From: Acetivibrio sp964564015
GTDB lineage: Bacteria > Bacillota > Clostridia > Acetivibrionales > Acetivibrionaceae
Reading direction: 5' to 3'
DNA length: 64,000 nucleotides
Assembly (NCBI GenBank): GCA_964564015.1
Contig: CAZLZR010000002.1
Location: forward strand, 92,584-156,583
The position numbers were made by a program, and so were the translations under genes. The notes below the pieces were generated by a model. That model was not told the DNA's origin. It saw only the letters and a list, made by a program, of their open reading frames with translations, and did no database searches. Shown one piece after another: positions 25,643-33,573 of the stretch. The first letter of the stretch is position 1. Each line of letters opens with the position of its first letter.

Positions 25643-27388
25643 CTATATTGGGATTCTGATATCAACTAAACAATATTTGCCCTCTTCACTCTTAACTTCA
25701 AAGACTTCTTCTGCATCATAATAATATCTAATTCTGTCCATAGTACCTTTAAAACCAAAGCTCTTTTTATTGTCCCCGTTCATTATTGAACTTATTTGCT
25801 CCTCACTCATGCCAACTCCCGTATCATACACGCCAATGTGCAATATACTGTCCTCTGCATAGACAGATATTTTTATTATTCCTTTTTCACCTTTTAGCCT
25901 TACTCCATGATACAAACTATTTTCCACTAAAGGTTGAAGTATTAATTTGGGCACCTTAAAATCCAGCCAATCTTCCTGTAACTCATATTCATCCTCAAAA
26001 ACATCATGATACCTCAATTTTTGCAGCTTAAGGTAGTCTTGTATAATTGCAACCTCTTCCCGTATAGTAATTTCTCTGCTTCCCTTGCTTAAAAATCTCC
26101 TGTAAAAATTACCTAGAGTTTCAACAACATCATATATCTCATCTGCTGAGATCTCCAGTGCCAGGTCAGCAATAGAACCTAATGTGTTGTATAAAAAATG
26201 CGGGTTTATTTGCTCCTGAAGCACCTCCATCTCAGCCTTACGCATTATTTTTTCCTGCTCCAGCAATTCACGCATTATTTGATTAATTTCAACAAGACGG
26301 CTGTTTTTCATCATTATTTCATTTTCTTTACTCACAAATCCAGAACTGTTTCCAGTCCCATTCTTACTGAATCCCAGTTTTTCAAGATTCATAAACTGCA
26401 TAAGTCTCTCAATTGGATTTGTAACAAAAACTGATATAAAAACACCGGTAACAACAATACATAAAATTGATAAAATAATCACTATGACTATAATGGCAAT
26501 TGCTTGAACTGAGATATATCTAAAAAATGACACTCTATCAATTTCAGCTAACACAAAAGGAGTATTAGGAACGCGATAATAGGATAATACTCTTGTAACG
26601 CCAAAGCCCTGTTTAATGTTTTGCTCAAATTCCTTCTTACCAATGCCTATTTTCTGGAATTGGTCAAGCTCCTCAGATTCTTTACTCCGGTCTAAAATAT
26701 TTTTACCCTCTACATAGTACCAGAAATTTCTGTCATCACTTGTCATGTCATTAAAGGAATTTTCAAGCATGTCAACATTCAGGTTTATTGCAATTATTCC
26801 AATAGGTTTTTGAGTATCCAGGTCGTTAATTATTCTTATAACGGAGATTAACGGTTCCCCAGACTTCCTCTCAAATGCACCGTCTCCATTAACTCTAATC
26901 ACACAAGATCCACGCTTCTGAAGGATTTCTTTCTTCCACAACGGACTATAGACAAGGTTTAAATCAACATTTGTTACCTGTCTGGATATATGAATATACT
27001 CTTTATAATCTTTAAAGATATAGATGGAGGACACGTAATTAAATTTATTGCTGATATCATACACAGCCATTAATGCATTATGATTAATCCTCGTATTTCC
27101 ATGGCCCCTATCCCTCAAGTACTCAATTATATTACTGTTAGTCATTATAAGCTGGCTCATTGTATTTACAGCTTCAAATTCAACATTGAGATTGTTTCCA
27201 ATAGAAATCATTGTATTATAGTTACTCTCAAGAACATAATCCATCATATTTTTTTTAACTAAAAAATTATAGATAAAGTAGAGTGTAACGATATACGTAA
27301 TAATAAGAACCAAAAATAAGAATCTAATTTTGTCTTTTAGCCTTCTATTATAAAACCACCGAACGATTCTTTCTATTCTCTTCTTCAT
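25643..27388 (-). CDS. Sensor histidine kinase, YesM type
   Basis: A 581-residue membrane kinase. One transmembrane helix at about 22-45 (IRFLFLVLIITYIVTLYFIYNFL), an extracytoplasmic sensor of about 230 residues (Cache-like, not firmly assignable), a second helix at about 285-312, then a HAMP-like linker and coiled coil, the His_kinase box with EQINPHFLYNTL (His about 400) and an ATPase domain with QPLVENSLYHGV, YDTGVGMSEEQ and GFKGTMDRIRYYY. This group typically senses extracellular sugars, sometimes through a binding protein. With the response regulator it sits in the xylose operon between the GH3 and xylB genes. Confidence 0.92.
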   Translation of the reverse strand: MKKRIERIVRWFYNRRLKDKIRFLFLVLIITYIVTLYFIYNFLVKKNMMDYVLESNYNTMISIGNNLNVEFEAVNTMSQLIMTNSNIIEYLRDRGHGNTRINHNALMAVYDISNKFNYVSSIYIFKDYKEYIHISRQVTNVDLNLVYSPLWKKEILQKRGSCVIRVNGDGAFERKSGEPLISVIRIINDLDTQKPIGIIAINLNVDMLENSFNDMTSDDRNFWYYVEGKNILDRSKESEELDQFQKIGIGKKEFEQNIKQGFGVTRVLSYYRVPNTPFVLAEIDRVSFFRYISVQAIAIIVIVIILSILCIVVTGVFISVFVTNPIERLMQFMNLEKLGFSKNGTGNSSGFVSKENEIMMKNSRLVEINQIMRELLEQEKIMRKAEMEVLQEQINPHFLYNTLGSIADLALEISADEIYDVVETLGNFYRRFLSKGSREITIREEVAIIQDYLKLQKLRYHDVFEDEYELQEDWLDFKVPKLILQPLVENSLYHGVRLKGEKGIIKISVYAEDSILHIGVYDTGVGMSEEQISSIMNGDNKKSFGFKGTMDRIRYYYDAEEVFEVKSEEGKYCLVDIRIPI

Positions 27389-27455
27389 GACCCCTTTTAG
27401 AACACTGTCCTTATAATAAATTTACAACTATTATATAAATGTACCTTTTGCTTAT

Positions 27456-27720
27456 CAAGAAAATTCGCTTTGCTCATGAATTTTCTTGTTCGCTAGGGAA
27501 CCCTATGGTTCCCTTCGACGGATGCTTCGCATCCCAGGATGCATGGGCGAGCAGTGTAGCGTAGCGAAACGACCAGCCTGAGCACCCAGGTCGCATGGGC
27601 GAGCAGTGCAGCGAAGCGGAACGACCAGCCCTCCTTAAACCGGGAAAGGGGAATCCCCTTTCCAAACCCCAGTATAGGAATTTACAAAAATAGGATTTTT
27701 ATAAATTCCTATACTCCAAG
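27456..27720. repeat. Hairpin-chain repeat, copy B (265 bp) with internal duplication
   Basis: Same blocks as 21651-21827, but with about 90 extra bases in the middle. That insert holds two 38-bp direct repeats, 27541-27578 and 27593-27630 (period 52, starting GCATGGGCGAGCAGTG, a few differences). It lies in the 469-base spacer between the GH3 gene (upstream) and the histidine kinase gene (downstream). The remaining spacer, 27389-27455 and 27721-27857, is AT-rich with no gene. Confidence 0.85.
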
Positions 27721-27857
27721 AAAAAATATTATTTCCAAATGCATGTGATAAATGCCATATATCAATGAGCATTGCTCGCTGTAGTCAAAAAGTAAACTTT
27801 TTTCCCTTAACATGTAAGCAACCAGAGCCCCAAAACGTTATATTGGGAAAGTTGAGT

Positions 27858-29966
27858 TTATAACTCAAAGGGAATTCTAACAGGTTCTTTCCCAGTGAGT
27901 TCTATACTTCGTTTATCAGGTCCACTCAGACCGACAAACAAGGTAAACTTTCTACTGTCAAGTACTTTTTCCCCTTTCAGGTTTACCGCCTTTAAACAAT
28001 CAAAAGGAATGGTCATAGAAACCTGTTTTTCTTCATTGACTCCTAGAGTAACTCGCTTGAACCCACACAAACTAACATTTTTAACAGCATATATGGACTG
28101 TTCGTCTTTAATGTAGATCTGAACAACCTCCTCCACAGCAACTCCCCCTTGGTTCTGAAGAGTTACATGAAGATCAATATCCTTTTCAATCTCTATAGCC
28201 CCCCTTATTTCTGCGTGCTTTAATACTACATCACTATAGGTCAAGCCGTATCCGAAGGGATATAAAGGAGTTTCTTCTATATAGCGGTAGGTTCTGTTTT
28301 TCATTGAGTAGTCTGTAAATGGCGGTTGATTTTCCAATGATTTGTAAAATGTCACAGGCAATTTCCCTGATGGCGACACATTACCGAACAAGACATCTGC
28401 TATAGCCTTACCACCTCTTGCACCTGGATACCATGTCAGTAAAATACCATTACAATGTTCCTGTGCATAGCTCAGGTTTATTGCACTTCCAGACATAAGG
28501 CAAAGTACTGTCGGCTTTCCAAGTGCCACTATTTTTTCTAAAAGTGTTTTTTGTACTTCCGGTAAATCAAGATCTTCCTTATCACCGGAGCCTTGATTGT
28601 TACCATCGTCCATTTCTTCGCCCTCAATGGTTTCGTCAAGTCCTAGGCACAGAATAACCAAATCACTATGCTCTGCAACAGTAACAGCCTCTACAAGACG
28701 GTCATTTGCATATGCCAAGACTTCAGTTCTGTCTCTAACCAGCTCACACCCTTTTGAATATAGTACTCTTACTTCATCTCCAACTTCATCCTGTATACCT
28801 TCAAGGAGGGTGATGTATCTTGAAGAAGTTCCATAATAGTTTCCTTTCAATGCAAGTCTACTGTTTGCATTTGGTCCAATTACAGAAATTGTTTTTACAG
28901 TACCCTTGTTAATAGGCAAAATTCCGTCGTTTTTAAGCAGTACCGCACTTTTCCTTGCAGCCTCAATAGCTATCTCCTTGTGCTCACTACATTCCACAAC
29001 CTCATAAGGTATATTATCAAATTCATTATCCTCAAATAAACCCAGCTTGAATCTTGTTGTAAAGATTCTGACTGCTGCTCTTGTGATATGCTCTTCTGTT
29101 ATTAATCCTTCTTTAAAAGCCACAAGCAAGGTTAAATAAACGTTACCGCAATTCAGATCACACCCCGCATCAATAGCTAGTGCCGCAGACTCTTCAGGTG
29201 TCTTTGTCACCATATGGTGCAGGTGGAAATCTTTTATTGCCCAGCAGTCGGATACTACATGCCCCTCAAAGCCCCATTTTTCTCTTAAAATGTCACGAAG
29301 CAGGGTATAACTTCCGCAGCAGGGTTCTCCGTTTGTTCTATTGTAACCTCCCATTACCGCTTCCACCTTACCATCCTTTACACAGGTCTCAAATGCAGGT
29401 AAATAGGTTTCCCACAAATCCTTCTTAGTTACTTCTGCATTAAACTCATGCCGTAAATCCTCAGGACCGCTATGGACAGCAAAATGCTTTACACAAGCTG
29501 CTGTTAACATCACCTCTTTGTCTCCCTGCAGCCCTTTTATAAAGGCAACTCCCAGTTTACCGGTAAGAAATGGATCTTCTCCATAAGTTTCATGACCCCT
29601 TCCCCATCGAGGATCCCTGAATATGTTTATATTTGGGGACCACAAGGTAATTCCTTTGTAAATATCCCTGTCTTCATGCTTTGAACTTTCATTATATTTG
29701 GCTCTTGCTTCTATAGCAATTATATTTGCAATTTTCATCAGAAATTCATCATCAAACATTGCAGCAAGACCAATTGCCTGTGGAAAAACTGTAGCAGTTC
29801 CAGCTCGTGCAACTCCATGCAAAGCTTCATTCCACCAGTTATATTCAGGAATTCCAAGCCTCTTGATAGCCGGAGAATTGTAGGTAAGCTGGCTAGCCTT
29901 CTCCTCCAATGTCATCTGTGCCACCAGGTCTTCTGCCTTTTTCTTATAATATGAATTTGATCTCAT
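27858..29966 (-). CDS. Glycoside hydrolase family 3, probable beta-xylosidase/beta-glucosidase
   Basis: A 702-residue cytoplasmic enzyme (no signal peptide) that should release sugars from the non-reducing end of imported oligosaccharides. The N-terminal barrel shows PEYNWWNEALHGVARAG, NINIFRDPRWGRGHETYGEDP, KHFAVHSGPE and the nucleophile Asp in GHVVSDCWAI (about 235). The second domain has LPINKG...ISVIGPNA and ILLTWYPGARGGKAIADVLFG with the likely acid/base region, and the end is a fibronectin III-like domain (ALSLCGFKRV type). The PEYNWWNEALHGVA form is typical of GH3 beta-xylosidases, and the xylA/xylB neighbours agree, but beta-glucosidase activity cannot be excluded. RBS AGGGAG precedes the ATG. 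Confidence 0.9.
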   Translation of the reverse strand: MRSNSYYKKKAEDLVAQMTLEEKASQLTYNSPAIKRLGIPEYNWWNEALHGVARAGTATVFPQAIGLAAMFDDEFLMKIANIIAIEARAKYNESSKHEDRDIYKGITLWSPNINIFRDPRWGRGHETYGEDPFLTGKLGVAFIKGLQGDKEVMLTAACVKHFAVHSGPEDLRHEFNAEVTKKDLWETYLPAFETCVKDGKVEAVMGGYNRTNGEPCCGSYTLLRDILREKWGFEGHVVSDCWAIKDFHLHHMVTKTPEESAALAIDAGCDLNCGNVYLTLLVAFKEGLITEEHITRAAVRIFTTRFKLGLFEDNEFDNIPYEVVECSEHKEIAIEAARKSAVLLKNDGILPINKGTVKTISVIGPNANSRLALKGNYYGTSSRYITLLEGIQDEVGDEVRVLYSKGCELVRDRTEVLAYANDRLVEAVTVAEHSDLVILCLGLDETIEGEEMDDGNNQGSGDKEDLDLPEVQKTLLEKIVALGKPTVLCLMSGSAINLSYAQEHCNGILLTWYPGARGGKAIADVLFGNVSPSGKLPVTFYKSLENQPPFTDYSMKNRTYRYIEETPLYPFGYGLTYSDVVLKHAEIRGAIEIEKDIDLHVTLQNQGGVAVEEVVQIYIKDEQSIYAVKNVSLCGFKRVTLGVNEEKQVSMTIPFDCLKAVNLKGEKVLDSRKFTLFVGLSGPDKRSIELTGKEPVRIPFEL

Positions 29967-29979
29967 ATATTATTCTCCC

Positions 29980-30870
29980 TTATCCTTTCACTGCACCAGC
30001 AGTTAAACTTTTTTGAATTTTAGTGCTCATAAATGAGTATAAAGCCAAAGTAGGGAAAGTTGCAATAACAAGTGCTGCCCCAATTGGTCCCCACTGGGTT
30101 GTATGTGCACCGGATAGTGTCTGAATACCAACAGATATAGTTCTGTATCTGGCATCATCAATAAAGATATTCGCAAACATCAACTCATTCCAGGATGACA
30201 AGAAGGTAAAAATTGCAACTGTAGAAAGTGCAGGCTTCATAAGAGGAAGAATAATCCTGAAAAAGATTCCATACACACTGCACCCGTCAATACATGCTGA
30301 CTCCTCAAGCTCTCTTGGAATATTTACAATAAAACCACCGCAAATCATTATGGACATGGCAAGTCCAAAAGCAGTATAGGGAATTATCAAAGCCTGATAA
30401 GAATTTGTCATATTTAGCTTATCAAGTATCAGATATACCGGCAAAATTGCTGCATGTATTGGAATGGTGAGACCTAGCATAAAAATATTGTTAACTGTCT
30501 TTCTCCCTTTCCATACAAGCCTTGTTAATGCATATGTTGCCATTAAAGCAACTATCAAAGTCAATATAATAGTTATGCTTGTTACAATAACACTATTTAG
30601 CATATAAAGAGCCATATTACCTTTAGTTAAGGCATTCTGATAGTTTGACCATAACCATTCCTTTGGAAGCCCGATAATATTTTCCCCAAAAATCTCCCTA
30701 TTACTTTTCAGGGAAAATGTAAACATCCAGTACAATGGGAAAATATTAACCAATGCCCATATGCCAAGAACCGTATAAGTTAATATACTGCTCATTTTAA
30801 TCTTTTTTAGGATTATTGCTTTAGTTGGAGTATGAAACTCATTCGTTACAGCTTTTATCTCTTTATCCAA
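29980..30870 (-). CDS. Sugar ABC transporter permease (MalG/LacG-like)
   Basis: An inner-membrane subunit of a CUT1-type carbohydrate importer, about 296 residues with six predicted helices. The ABC-coupling EAA loop reads ESACIDGCSVYGIFFRIILPLMKPA. The start is best placed at a TTG at 30870, two bases after the stop of the other permease gene, with AGAGGAGGA just upstream; a longer frame to 30891 would begin inside that RBS region. It lies 14 bases before the GH3 gene. No ATPase gene is in the cluster, so a shared MsmK-type ATPase elsewhere probably drives it. Confidence 0.93.
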   Translation of the reverse strand: MDKEIKAVTNEFHTPTKAIILKKIKMSSILTYTVLGIWALVNIFPLYWMFTFSLKSNREIFGENIIGLPKEWLWSNYQNALTKGNMALYMLNSVIVTSITIILTLIVALMATYALTRLVWKGRKTVNNIFMLGLTIPIHAAILPVYLILDKLNMTNSYQALIIPYTAFGLAMSIMICGGFIVNIPRELEESACIDGCSVYGIFFRIILPLMKPALSTVAIFTFLSSWNELMFANIFIDDARYRTISVGIQTLSGAHTTQWGPIGAALVIATFPTLALYSFMSTKIQKSLTAGAVKG

Positions 30871-30871
30871 T

Positions 30872-31756
30872 TTAATCCTCCTCTGTACCAAAAGCTCTTT
30901 TAATGACTATTGCAAAAAAGAAACACAATGCTATTATTGATAAAGCAATTGCACTTCCAAATCCATAGCGATTCCAGTCAAAGATCATAGATACCATCAG
31001 GGTGCTTGGAACTTCACTAGCTTTAGCAGGACCCCCTCTTGTCAATACATATATTAAATCAAAGGCCTTTAGTGAACCTGTTACTGCAAAAATAACACAT
31101 ACTTTAATAATTGGCTTTAGCATTGGAATAATAATATATCTTGCAAGCTGGCCTTCTGTTGCTCCTTCAACCTTTGCCGCTTCTCTAATCTCAGTTGGAA
31201 TGGATTTAATACCGGCATACATTAGAAGCATGTGATACCCGACGTATTGCCATATAATCGGCACAAACACTGATATCAATGCGGTATCCTGTTCTCCAAG
31301 CCAGGTCCTCGCATACTTCCCAAGCCCTAGAGAATTAAGTGCTACATTTACAATACCATACTCCGGATTGTAGATCTTTAGCCACAATTGTCCTATTACT
31401 ACTGTAGATATTAATACCGGCATGAAGAAAATCGCTACAAAAATCTTTTCCCCTTTTACTTTCTTTGAAAGCAGTAATGCCAAGCCAAGAGAAAGAGGAA
31501 GCTGTATAAACACCGACAAGACTGCAAGAATTAAAGCATTTTGTAGAGATTTTGGAAATCTCGCTACCGGACTTGTTAATAATTCTATATAATTTCCTAT
31601 TCCAACGAAACGTGACTGATTAACCCCATCCCATTCTAAAAGGCTATAATAGCCTGACATAAAAATAGGCATAATGATGATTGCAAAAAATAACAGGGAA
31701 GCCGGTAATATAAATAGAAATATTGCCAATTTATTTTGCCTAACAGAATTCATCAT
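30872..31756 (-). CDS. Sugar ABC transporter permease (MalF/LacF-like)
   Basis: A 294-residue membrane protein with about six helices, starting with KLAIFLFILPASLLFFAIIIMP and containing YYSLLEWDG. The coupling loop is EAAKVEGATEGQLARYIIIPMLKPI. It pairs with the second permease just downstream and the binding protein upstream. The start at 31756 is an ATG in ATGATGAATTC; GGGGGG lies upstream. A 308-base spacer with a repeat and a palindrome separates it from the binding-protein gene, a place where transcripts are often trimmed so that the binding protein is made in excess. Confidence 0.93.
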   Translation of the reverse strand: MMNSVRQNKLAIFLFILPASLLFFAIIIMPIFMSGYYSLLEWDGVNQSRFVGIGNYIELLTSPVARFPKSLQNALILAVLSVFIQLPLSLGLALLLSKKVKGEKIFVAIFFMPVLISTVVIGQLWLKIYNPEYGIVNVALNSLGLGKYARTWLGEQDTALISVFVPIIWQYVGYHMLLMYAGIKSIPTEIREAAKVEGATEGQLARYIIIPMLKPIIKVCVIFAVTGSLKAFDLIYVLTRGGPAKASEVPSTLMVSMIFDWNRYGFGSAIALSIIALCFFFAIVIKRAFGTEED

Positions 31757-31804
31757 AACCCCCCATTCAGATTTTCTTTAAAATAATCAAACCTTCCAAA
31801 CACC

Positions 31805-31820
31805 GAATAGTATACTATTC
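31805..31820. promoter_or_regulatory. Perfect 16-bp palindrome upstream of the permease gene
   Basis: GAATAGTATACTATTC is fully self-complementary and lies 49 bases before the permease ATG, in the spacer 31757-32064. Possible protein-binding site; no -35/-10 pair is evident beside it. About 30 bases further on is AGAAGATATAGTTCCTT, also found near 18070 on the other strand. Confidence 0.4.
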
Positions 31821-31960
31821 TTCTGATAAGATTGGTTTTTACAACTTTCTAAAGAAGATATAGTTCCTTTAATCTGGCATGGGATTCATACTGATTCCCC
31901 TGCTGTATTCATGTTTGAAAGGCTTGATTTACTTATACTTCATTTTGTATAAAACTTCTA

Positions 31961-32065
31961 CTTAGGGATAACGAAAAAATAACATCCTATTCTCATATTT
32001 TGAAAACATTATCAAATCAAGTTTTTTCGTTATCCAGAGTATGAATTTATATTTTAGGCATACCT
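31961..32065 (+). repeat. 105-bp dispersed palindromic element, copy 3
   Basis: Differs from 8422-8526 at a single base. Core 31966-32035 with intact 14-bp inverted ends. Its last base is the last base of the stop codon of the binding-protein gene (32065-32067), so it begins exactly where that gene ends. Confidence 0.85.
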
Positions 32066-33324
32066 TATTCGAGGTTCTTTTTCATAGAACTAACAAAACC
32101 TTCAGGAGTTATTTTACCAACATACATTTCCTGTAACAATGTAAGGTATTCACCAGCATCTTCAGCTTCCATGGTAGTATCAAACCATAGTGTAAATGAT
32201 GTTGCATTTGCTGCAAAATCAGCTAATTTTTTAGTCAATGGATTTACATCACTGTCATCATAATCTTTTTTCCAAACTGCCAGACCTGCTCCATCAAGAT
32301 ATGAGTATTTCGAAATACTTCTTGTGAGTTCAAATGCAGCCTTCCCAGCAAGATCAGGATTTTTAGTCGAAGCACTAACCATAATGCTATCAACTGCACC
32401 GCCCATAAAGTCTGTTGCTTTCGCATTAGCTCCTAAGAGTGGGAATGGAACCACATCAAAATCGCTTGGGTTTGCAGCATCTGTTTGAATAGAGCCTGCC
32501 ATCCAGCTACCTGTTGTATACATTGCAACCTTACCGCTGTAAAATAATGCACTTGCTTCATCATTTGTTAATCCGGTAGCTCCTTTATAGAAAGCCCCCA
32601 TTTCAACGAGTTGTTTGAATTTCTTAGCAGACTCAAGAAAATCCGGATCATCATAGCTCTGTCCTGCTTTTGTTAGTGCTGACTTTACCTTTTCCGGACC
32701 TGCAGATTTTAATGTCATAGCGTCGTGGGTCATGGCCAATACCCAAGTATCCTTTGCACTGATACCGATAGGGGTAATACCTTTTTGTATAAGCTTATCA
32801 CAGGTCTGTACCAGCTCATCGAATGTGGTTGGTGCCTTGAGTCCATTTTCCTCAAAGATTTTTTTATTGTAGAATAACGCTGAAACAGGGGTTGTGTAAG
32901 TGGAACCATAAATCTTTCCATTATATGTTGAGTATGTTAATGCTGCTTCTGACAACTGCTCCTTGTACTCACCTGTATAATATTTGTCAATAGCCAGTAC
33001 TTTCCCGGATTCTACAAAGGGTTTGGAAAATCCGCCACCCCATGTAAAGAAAAGGTCAGGAAGATTATTTCCAGATACGGCAGTCTTAATCTTTGTCTTG
33101 TAAGCTTCATTTTCAAAGGTTTCATGAACAATTTTAACTCCGGGATTTGCCTTCTCAAAGTCTTTAATAGCCTTGGAATAGGCATTGCTGAAAGCATCAC
33201 TTTCTGTTGCAATACTCCACAGTGTAAGTGTTGTTTCAGTCATAGATGCCTCCTGTTTGCATCCGCTCATCAAGGATGTAATCATTACTACAGACAACAA
33301 TGTTCCTAACAATCTTTTTACCAT
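32065..33324 (-). CDS. Sugar ABC transporter substrate-binding lipoprotein
   Basis: Captures sugar outside the cell for the two permeases downstream. I choose the ATG at 33324 (419 residues) because GGGGGAG lies 7 bases upstream and it opens directly with a lipoprotein signal, KRLLGTLLSVVMITSLMSGC (lipobox MSGC). The mature part is a family 1 extracellular solute-binding protein: TLWSIATESDAF, FEKANPGVKIV, LPDLFFTWGGGF, and the hinge region GKVAMYTTGSWMAG. Context makes xylose oligomers or another hemicellulose sugar likely, but the sequence alone does not tell. It is the first gene of the operon. Confidence 0.93.
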   Translation of the reverse strand: MVKRLLGTLLSVVMITSLMSGCKQEASMTETTLTLWSIATESDAFSNAYSKAIKDFEKANPGVKIVHETFENEAYKTKIKTAVSGNNLPDLFFTWGGGFSKPFVESGKVLAIDKYYTGEYKEQLSEAALTYSTYNGKIYGSTYTTPVSALFYNKKIFEENGLKAPTTFDELVQTCDKLIQKGITPIGISAKDTWVLAMTHDAMTLKSAGPEKVKSALTKAGQSYDDPDFLESAKKFKQLVEMGAFYKGATGLTNDEASALFYSGKVAMYTTGSWMAGSIQTDAANPSDFDVVPFPLLGANAKATDFMGGAVDSIMVSASTKNPDLAGKAAFELTRSISKYSYLDGAGLAVWKKDYDDSDVNPLTKKLADFAANATSFTLWFDTTMEAEDAGEYLTLLQEMYVGKITPEGFVSSMKKNLE

Positions 33325-33359
33325 TGTTTGTCTCCCCCTTATACCATATTTATACACCA

Positions 33360-33426
33360 ATTATACTAGATGATTTTAATCAGATGAACGGATTATTTTT
33401 ACTTCTAATATGTAATATTTTTACTT
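33360..33426 (-). promoter_or_regulatory. Promoter of the sugar operon with activator-type direct repeats
   Basis: On the minus strand a consensus -10 TATAAT lies at 33365-33360. The -35 position (33388-33383) reads TTCATC, a poor match. Directly upstream are two copies of AAGTAAAAATA at 33404-33394 and 33426-33416, spaced 22 bases (two helical turns), flanked by an inverted pair TACTTCTA/TAGAAGTA (33400-33407 and 33427-33434). This is the usual arrangement for an AraC-type activator, and the operon encodes such a response regulator. Confidence 0.6.
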
Positions 33427-33534
33427 TAGAAGTATAATCAAAAGGTACACTTTGCATTTCTTCAGAAAGCCTTGGAGATTCTATGTCCTTAGATTCTATA
33501 TTTCAAAAAGCAATGCTCTTTCTTAAAATGCAAA

Positions 33535-33560
33535 AAGGGCCGGATTAAAATCCGACCCTT
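33535..33560 (-). terminator. Terminator after tuf
   Basis: On the minus strand AAGGGTCGGAT pairs with ATCCGGCCCTT (one G-U pair) around a 4-base loop, then TTTTTGCATTTT follows. It is 13 bases past the tuf stop. Confidence 0.88.
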
Positions 33561-33573
33561 AATAAATAAATAA

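Noticed and set aside
27474..27665. 63-codon minus-strand frame starting MERGFPFPGLRRAG inside the hairpin-chain repeat
   Set aside because: It lies wholly in repeat copy B, its composition follows the hairpins, and copy A lacks it. It is a by-product of the repeat, not a gene.
8422..32065. 105-bp elements as simple terminators
   Set aside because: They occur in both orientations, extend well beyond a stem-loop and are conserved over the full 105 bp; at 8422 a separate proper terminator exists alongside.
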